Source: Halocaridina rubra (taxonomy: Eukaryota > Arthropoda > Malacostraca > Decapoda > Atyidae). From it: 64,000 bases of DNA. The stretch lies in contig JAXCGZ010003811.1 of the NCBI GenBank assembly GCA_037179515.1, positions 126,001-190,000 on the forward strand. The letters run 5' to 3'. Position 1 is the first letter of the stretch; every line of letters starts with the position of its first letter. Below are positions 23,601 through 31,500 of the stretch, piece after piece. The notes beneath the pieces are model-generated. The model made no database searches. It was not told where the DNA came from and saw only the letters and a list, made by a program, of their open reading frames with translations. Position numbers and translations under genes: made by a program.

Positions 23601-25557
23601 CCTGACTCACAAAGTACAGTATTCCTGTTGTATATATAGGCCGTATTCCCACACAACAGGAATCGCTGAGCTAGGAGAACATTTTCAGCCGATTCTTGAT
23701 AATATTCCGAATGTTTCAGGACTGAAAAGTTAGTCACTCTTTGAGGGGGTGAATTTCCCCCAGTCTCCATCGTAGCTGAAATAAAATATTCATTATACAT
23801 TACACCATTCACTCACTATATTCATCCATATACCAAAGCCATATTCCCCCTTATAAGAGGGGTGGCTGAGTCAAAGAAAATACTTTGACTTTTTGTGAGA
23901 AGTATATACAAAGGAGGGGATTCCCAGTCCCCTCGCTCCGCCCCATGCAGTCAACTTTTACGACACGCAGGGGAACACGGAGGACAAATTCTTACCCCCT
24001 CCCTTTTGTTTTCCCTTTCATGTGTCACAATTAATCTCCCATGTCAATGGAAGTGATACAGAGAGGTTGGAGCTGGGGAATGAATGCTGAATGCCCTGTT
24101 TAGCACCCAGATGGGGGCTCAAACACGGTTCTGTCATTTCCTGAGTCGAGTGTTCTAACCACTGCGCTACAGCAGTCCCCATACAAGGGTATATTAATAA
24201 GTTTTCCTCAGTTAGAATGGCTCACCCACTTAAGAAACGTGTTCATCCTTTTTTTCTTTCAATGTTTAGTATTTTCAATTTTGCAGGCTGAAGGTGTAAA
24301 AGTAAACATTGACCTCATTTTTTCACAGGCTATATATTCATATTTCCAAACCTTGATTTTTACAGATGACCAAAATAAAAACATGAGGGGTTTCAAATAT
24401 CCACCAGGGACGCCTAAAAGAATCAACTTGAATTAAAAAATAAAATCGTCACCCATTAATTATCCAAAGAAAACGGGTTATTCCCGTTTTCTATGATCCG
24501 ACAATGAGGTTCAGGATGTAAACATTGACGAAGTGTCACTATCTTTTAACACGCCTAGAGGGAAAGAAAATACGAATTTAGCCTTTAATATCCAGCAGTT
24601 TGGTAATGAGTAATTAGTTTCTTTCTTGGCAATTAGTTTTCTTCTAGGTACTCTAGGATCTTATTCGTTTTATGCACCTTTGTATTATTTCTATTGGAGT
24701 AAAATCGCTCTAGTAGCACCGTGTTCGAGTCTGTGATTTTACAATGAATTATTTTGATGTGTTTTTAGTGGATTCTGATATAATTCTGGTATAAAACGAA
24801 GCGAACTAAATATTCGTTTTATGTTACCCTTCTTAAGTAAGCATACCAACTAACTTTACCTAACCTAACCTAAAATTTGAAGGTATGGAAGGGTTCATAA
24901 AACGAATTTTCATCCATGGTAATGATTCGTTTTATGTACATTCTAACCAAATTTAACCAAACTAACATACACCTAGCCCAACTAACTAACCCAATCAAAG
25001 TTAGAAGTTATGGAAGGGTGCATAAAACGAATCTAAACGGGTTTTCACGGTATATGTTTCTTTTCACACACCCTGTTCTGAATTTTTATTTATTATAATT
25101 GACTACGTTAGGTTAGCTTACACCCAGATACGAAAGGAACTGATAATTTAAATCAAGATCTTTCTTTCTTTTTTTTTAGCAGTTTAAGCATATTTTCCAT
25201 GTCCTGCATGGTATATGTCTACTTTCACACGCCCCAAGTTAGGAAAAGACTCATAAAATATATATTCGGTTTGGTTAGGTTGGTTAATTTTCCCCCCAGT
25301 AAAGAGACGAGTTGAGCATTCAAGTTATTTAGTTATTTTAGATATTTTTTGTGTTTTGTATTTTCATTTCACTTCGTGGGGTGTTAAAGTAAACATTTAT
25401 CATTAATTACTAGTTACGAAAAGAAAAAAGAAAAAAAAATCCAAAATTTCTGTGTCATTTATCTGCAATAATACGCTTTTTCATTCTCAAATATGAATAC
25501 GGTCTTGCCTCATTCATGGAAGGAGAGATACTAACCTCTTTGACCAGTCATATGCAA

Positions 25558-25599
<42 letters not shown>

Positions 25600-28500
25600 G
25601 TAGGAAGTATTTTTGTGTTATAATAATGGAAAATTTATTTTTATATACAGTATATCATAGTACAGTATTTATTATATTATGAGTAAAGAAAAGGCGGTTT
25701 TTTGAGCTTAGTCTTTGTGGTGGAATTAAAGCTATGTCATCCCTAAAAAAAAGCATCTTCCTGGTTTTCTCTTTTTCTTCATCTATAAAAAATAGCTAAA
25801 TCCATTGTATGTATTCTAATATTACACTTGTCTCAATTAATGTCGGAAATTTATTGTTTATCTTGAATATTGTTTCTACTGAAAAATTCCTGTTGTTTTC
25901 TGTAACTTAAAATCATGGTGTTAAGTCCTGTGAAACATATCTAATATTCCCAACTAATCTGCAATTATTTTTTATACCTACAGCGAGTGCTTCTAAGTAC
26001 AAACATGTCTGCTAGAAATCAAGTCATCACTCAACAGATTAGCAAAGACTGGGTCAACAGAGAGTACATAGAGGTAATTATTCTGAATTTGCCCTAAATT
26101 TAAACTTTAAATTTTTTTAAACATACTGCCTCTTCCTAATATTGACAATGCAGTGGCCACATAGAAGAGAATATAAAAATTTATGCTAATTCACATCTTT
26201 ATGATCGTAATTATGCATTAACACTATTCATGTGCATGCTATAAATGGTAAATAAAAATTAGGCCCCATGCCTGAGCAAAATTTCAAACCAAACAGCAAA
26301 GTTTCCAAAGTTAACTAGCCCTAAAGAAGGGCTTGATGTAGCTCATTAATGTTATGCTGACAAAGACGGTTACATTTTTTGAAAGAAAACTGTAAGTTAA
26401 CTCTGCCCTAAATTATCGCTTAATGTCAATATGAAGACGAAGTTTATAATTTTTCAAGTAAAGGAAACTGTAACAAAATTTCTTTCAGGTTATAACGAGT
26501 AACATCAAGAGGATAGCAGAGTTTCTGAATAGTTTTGACATGTCTTGTCGATCTAAACTCAGTCAGCTAAACGAGAAGCTCACAACGCTCGAAAGGAGAA
26601 TTGAATACTTAGAGGCTCGAGTCTCTAAAGGTGAAACCCTCAACTAATTACCAAGTGGTTCTAGTCACTTAGAAAAGGTTTTGATAAACACATCTTGATA
26701 AATTGTTTTCACTCTTGATTAAATAATGTCTTTAAAAATCTACTGTCTTCTATCTTTTTTACCTCATAATGAAGAATATATTAAGACCTGCTAATAATAC
26801 ACTAAATTTATATAAAATGGTCACTGCCCCCCCTGTAAGGAGTTGGCCAAGTCAATGCACACATTCATCAAATGCCAATATTCCTCGATCGGGTCCCTGG
26901 GGATACAGGGCTGTCACAATTTCCCCAACCACCCTGCTTGGGTCATCCACAGAGTAAGCAGGAAAGGATCATACATTATTATTTTCAAGGCTAAAAGTGT
27001 TTTATATTGTAAGACTGCAATATAATGCCTCTATATGCATTGGTTGAAGTGTCAAGATTTGTCCCCATTCGAATGTGATGGTCAAACATGTCTTAAAATA
27101 GGAGGATGTGCAAGGTATAATGAAGCTCAACTCTCCTTTTTGTTCAGCTGTGGCCTCCTGCCCTGTTTTGTTTAGTAGGGTATGCCACTAAAATGAAAAA
27201 AAGAAATTATATATTACTCTTATGTTGATATTTAGACTTCAAGAACTGTTTTACACTAAATGTACCACAATTTCTTCAAATTTGTTATACTGTATTATTT
27301 TGTAATAAACTTTGCTAACTGTGTACTGTGTTGTGAAACCTCCACAATTATTTTATGAAGTAGATATTCAATAATATAACACACCGTTTTGTCACAATTA
27401 GTCCCCATTCAATGGGGGTTGACACATTCATGTTGGAGATATAAACTGAGCTACCGTGGCCCAATAGATAATCAATAATATATTGAATATCAGGGGCATA
27501 TATATGGATGTAAGTGAGTAATTATCATTAGATAAATACAAGATATTTTTGTTTGTTTCTTCCATTACGGACCACACTGGTGCAGTAGTTAGAGCACTTG
27601 ACTCGGGAAGTGACAGATCCGTATTTGATCCAACACCGTGGTGTTGGGAAGGACATCCAGCCTTAATTCCCCAGCTGCAATATCTGTGTCCACCCCCTTA
27701 ATAGGGATTAATAATGACACCCAAAACCCTGATGCCTGAGAATGGAGAAAAATACATAAAATCTTGTAAAATTGAGTAACCCCCAGAAGCCCACGTAAAG
27801 TTAAGGAACCCCGTAAATTGTTCTGTTAGATTAGGTGACTAGCCTTGTAAACATGCATAGCCCAAGAGTACCCTAGGGTTCCTCTTCAGGTTAAGTGACT
27901 CGCTTTGTAATTATAAATAACCCTAGATTATCCTGGGGCTACTCTTCTTTACAAGCGCCAAATAATCTTCGTACTCACCTAGTGCATACACGAGTTGCTG
28001 AGAAACCTGAGGGTTAACAGCAGCAGTCAGCACCATTACTGAATTTGAACTTGCTGTTGGTTGCATGTCGACCAACCAAACACGTAACTGAGTAGTCCCT
28101 GTACGTTCGCGACCCTGAAAATACAACAAGCCTCTCAATGTAGTTTTAAGTTTGAGAACAAACAAATATTTATTTTCATTTACCAATGGAGAAAGGTATT
28201 TGGATCCTTATTCTATCAGGGACACTGGACCATTTCGCAGTGTGTACCTGCATATAGACATACAATGGCCGCAAATCCCTTGGTAAGGGGGATGGCAGTG
28301 TCAATGTACAGTACACTTTCACCAGCAGCCTAAAAAATACCTCAATCACTCCTCTTAGCTCCTTGGGGAAATATTATATGACCATATTTCAATCAGGGAC
28401 ATTGACTATCTTACAGTGTACACCTAAAGTTATTCATAAAGAAACGGTAAAATATTGTATATTGTTTGACTTGCTGCATCATATGACATCATCTGGGCTT

Positions 28501-31500
28501 CACATTGGCTTTATCGCTTTTTAGAGAAAAATATAAAGTAAGGCCTTCTCTCATAGAAATTACAAACTGATAATAATGCAACTACTAACTGTCCCAGTGA
28601 TAAACTTATTGTTTGCCATTTAAGTGTCGCTATTGATCCCATACTGTTTCGAGTTCTTGAAATTATGGCAGATGCACTTCCTGACACCGTGAGGTTGGCT
28701 CAAATATGGACTTGCCACTTCTCGAGTCGAGCTCTCTTGTCACTGCACTACCAAGGTCCCTTGTCCCAGTGATAAAGTAAATTAACATTTTTACACAAAG
28801 CCAGAAGAATGGCGACAACAGAAAAAAAAATGGGATTGCCAACCTTTTGCTCTACTGTCCCTTTAGTTGGCTCTTACAACAAAGGGAATATAAGTAATGC
28901 ACCCGACACTGGGAATATTAATGAAATATTTATTTCCTTTCAATGCAAATCTAAGTACAGTACATTAAATTCTAAAAGCAATTATATTTTCTACTTACCC
29001 ATACATGATCCACAAAGCCTTCCCTTATATATTTTTCCACATTGACTTCATATATCAATCTGTCTGGTTCATTGGGAACCAGATACCATTTCTGAAGAGA
29101 GTGTGCACTTAGCACTAGCACAGCACGCTCGTCTGCCTCCGCTCCCGGCACACCTACAGCACGCACGAGTCTCTGATAAACGAGCAAGTAGAGGTATGTT
29201 ATTAGATAATTGAAAGCAGCAAAGCAAATTGAAAAATGAGGTTTTTTAACTAAGAGCAACCCCAGGGTGGTGCTCTAAGGTTATTCATATCTACAAGTCA
29301 AGGCACTTGACCTAATCTAAATTAACATTTTAAGGGGTTATTTAAATTTATATGGGGTTATGTTGCTTACTCATCTGTACTATATCCAAAAAATCTATTG
29401 AAAATGAGGACATAATTATATTAGAATTTCCTTTGTACATCCCAACTCTGTAACAACTCTCTGAAGCTAACAAGATAGCAAAACTGAACAAAAATAAAGA
29501 AGGCTACAGATCTTCATCATACCCTGCACTTGCCCACATTGCACCCTCATCCATTTTAGTTGGCTACTAAAATGAGTAAGGAATACATGTGCTTACTACT
29601 TCTTCCCTACTAGCAAAAGCTAATTTGGAAGCCTTTGTAGACTCTTGTTACAGTCAGGGAATACCGTTGGTTACTACTTTTCCCTTGTTTTCAAATGCTA
29701 ATTCAGAAGTCTTTAGTTGGCTCCTATGACAGGTAGGGAAAACAGGCGATTACTACTACTCCCCTGCCTTTAAAAGCCTTCATTCAAAACTTCAAAAAGC
29801 CTAGAAGCTTACAAAACAACATCAACAATAATAACTCCAAAAGTGAGTCACTAGTATTCATTTTGTCCATAACTCTGGCTAAAGGTCTGGTTTTGCTAGT
29901 TCTCTGACATAATATTCTTAACCAAATTGACATTACTCAACAATTTGCTTTTTCTTCTTTAATTACTCCCAATCCCACGTCTATGTGGGGTCGAGGCTCC
30001 AAATTAGGTAACAAAGATCTACAAAGAAATAATTACCGCTTCAGGAGCTTGGGTGGGCATTGAGCCAAAGACTAGAGATGATACACGTCGAGATATTCCG
30101 CCCAAAAGACCAGCTGGAACTTTAAGATGACGTACTCTGATATTCTGGTTGGATGGCGGTCCGACAGCACTCTCTATTAACAAGGTCGTTGAAGTCGTAG
30201 TTGCCAGAAGACAACCCAGTGCCGGTCCCAAAAAAACTAAACTTTCACATTCTTGGCCCTGTTGATATATTACAGTATTTTTGTACACTGATATATAAAA
30301 AAGTAAAAATAAATTATATATATTGGCAACAGGGATGCTCTTAGATTCTGCAAAAAATTTTCTTAACATATTACTAAATATGTACCCAGAGCTGCAACAA
30401 GTAGAATCACAATACTGTATATGGTAAATGTTTACCTAAATGAATCCAACTTGTGTACTGTAAAATAATTAGATTTCTTTATAATTTCAATTGCCGTTTA
30501 TACTACAGTTGATGAATAAACATGTTCCCATATATTAATTTTTCACTTAAATTAGTATTATACACTATTATTTGCAAGTTACATACTGAATTATGCTAAT
30601 TTATCTCGTCAAGTATTCGTTGCTTATCTGAAATTTCATGCTTTCCTGTAATTTCGTGATGACCTCAAAAGTGATTACGGTACCTGTAGTTCTGAGCTGA
30701 CCTCAAAGAGATTGCCTATCATTGCATGCTGACCTCAAAATGCTTACCTGTAATTCCATATTAAACTCAAAGTCCTTAACACTAGATCCATGCTGACCTC
30801 AAAGTCCTTACCTGTACTACCATACCAAGCTCAAAGTACTTGCCTGTAAATCCACGCTGACCCCAAAGTGCGTACATACAATTTTGAGCTGAGCTCAAAC
30901 ACTTATATGTAATTTTGTGCTGAGTTCAAAATGCTTACCTGTAATTCTGTGCTGATCTGCAATTATGTGCTGACCTAAATGTGCTCACCTGTAATTCCGT
31001 GCTGACTTCAAAGTACGACCCTTCGTGTGCTATGCTCTGCCAATATCGAACAAAACCTTCAGGTGAAGCTGCTACACATGATGGAACCTGAAAAAAATAT
31101 TTATACATTTGTGGTGTAAGCAATGCACTGCTAACACCACATATGCTAACAACACAACATACGCTCCTTCAGAGCTTTGTGGGAAAGCCAAGGAAAGCTG
31201 GTTGCCTTCCTTGGGGATGCAAGCCTGCTTGGCCAAGTAATTTACCGAACAAAAGCAACACTGAAGAAAAAAGGGAAGACAAGTGTTCATCACACCCTGT
31301 ATATGTTCATCCCTCCTTTCAGCAGGTTTATAGCATAAAAATAAACTTATATTTCCTAAACAAGAAGGGATTTTCAACTCTCTGCTCCCTAAAAACTTAT
31401 AATTATTTTTGAACTTGACTCGTATCTTTACAACTCACAAACCTGAGTTTAACTACACTTCCCTATAAAACAATTTCTAATCTATCACACTGTAACTTAC

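Noticed and set aside
30210..30235. RTE tail motif CCCAGTGCCGGTCCC inside NUP133 exon 5
   Set aside because: It codes for the expected GPALG residues of Nup133 and the match stops outside these 15 bases, so it is coincidence.
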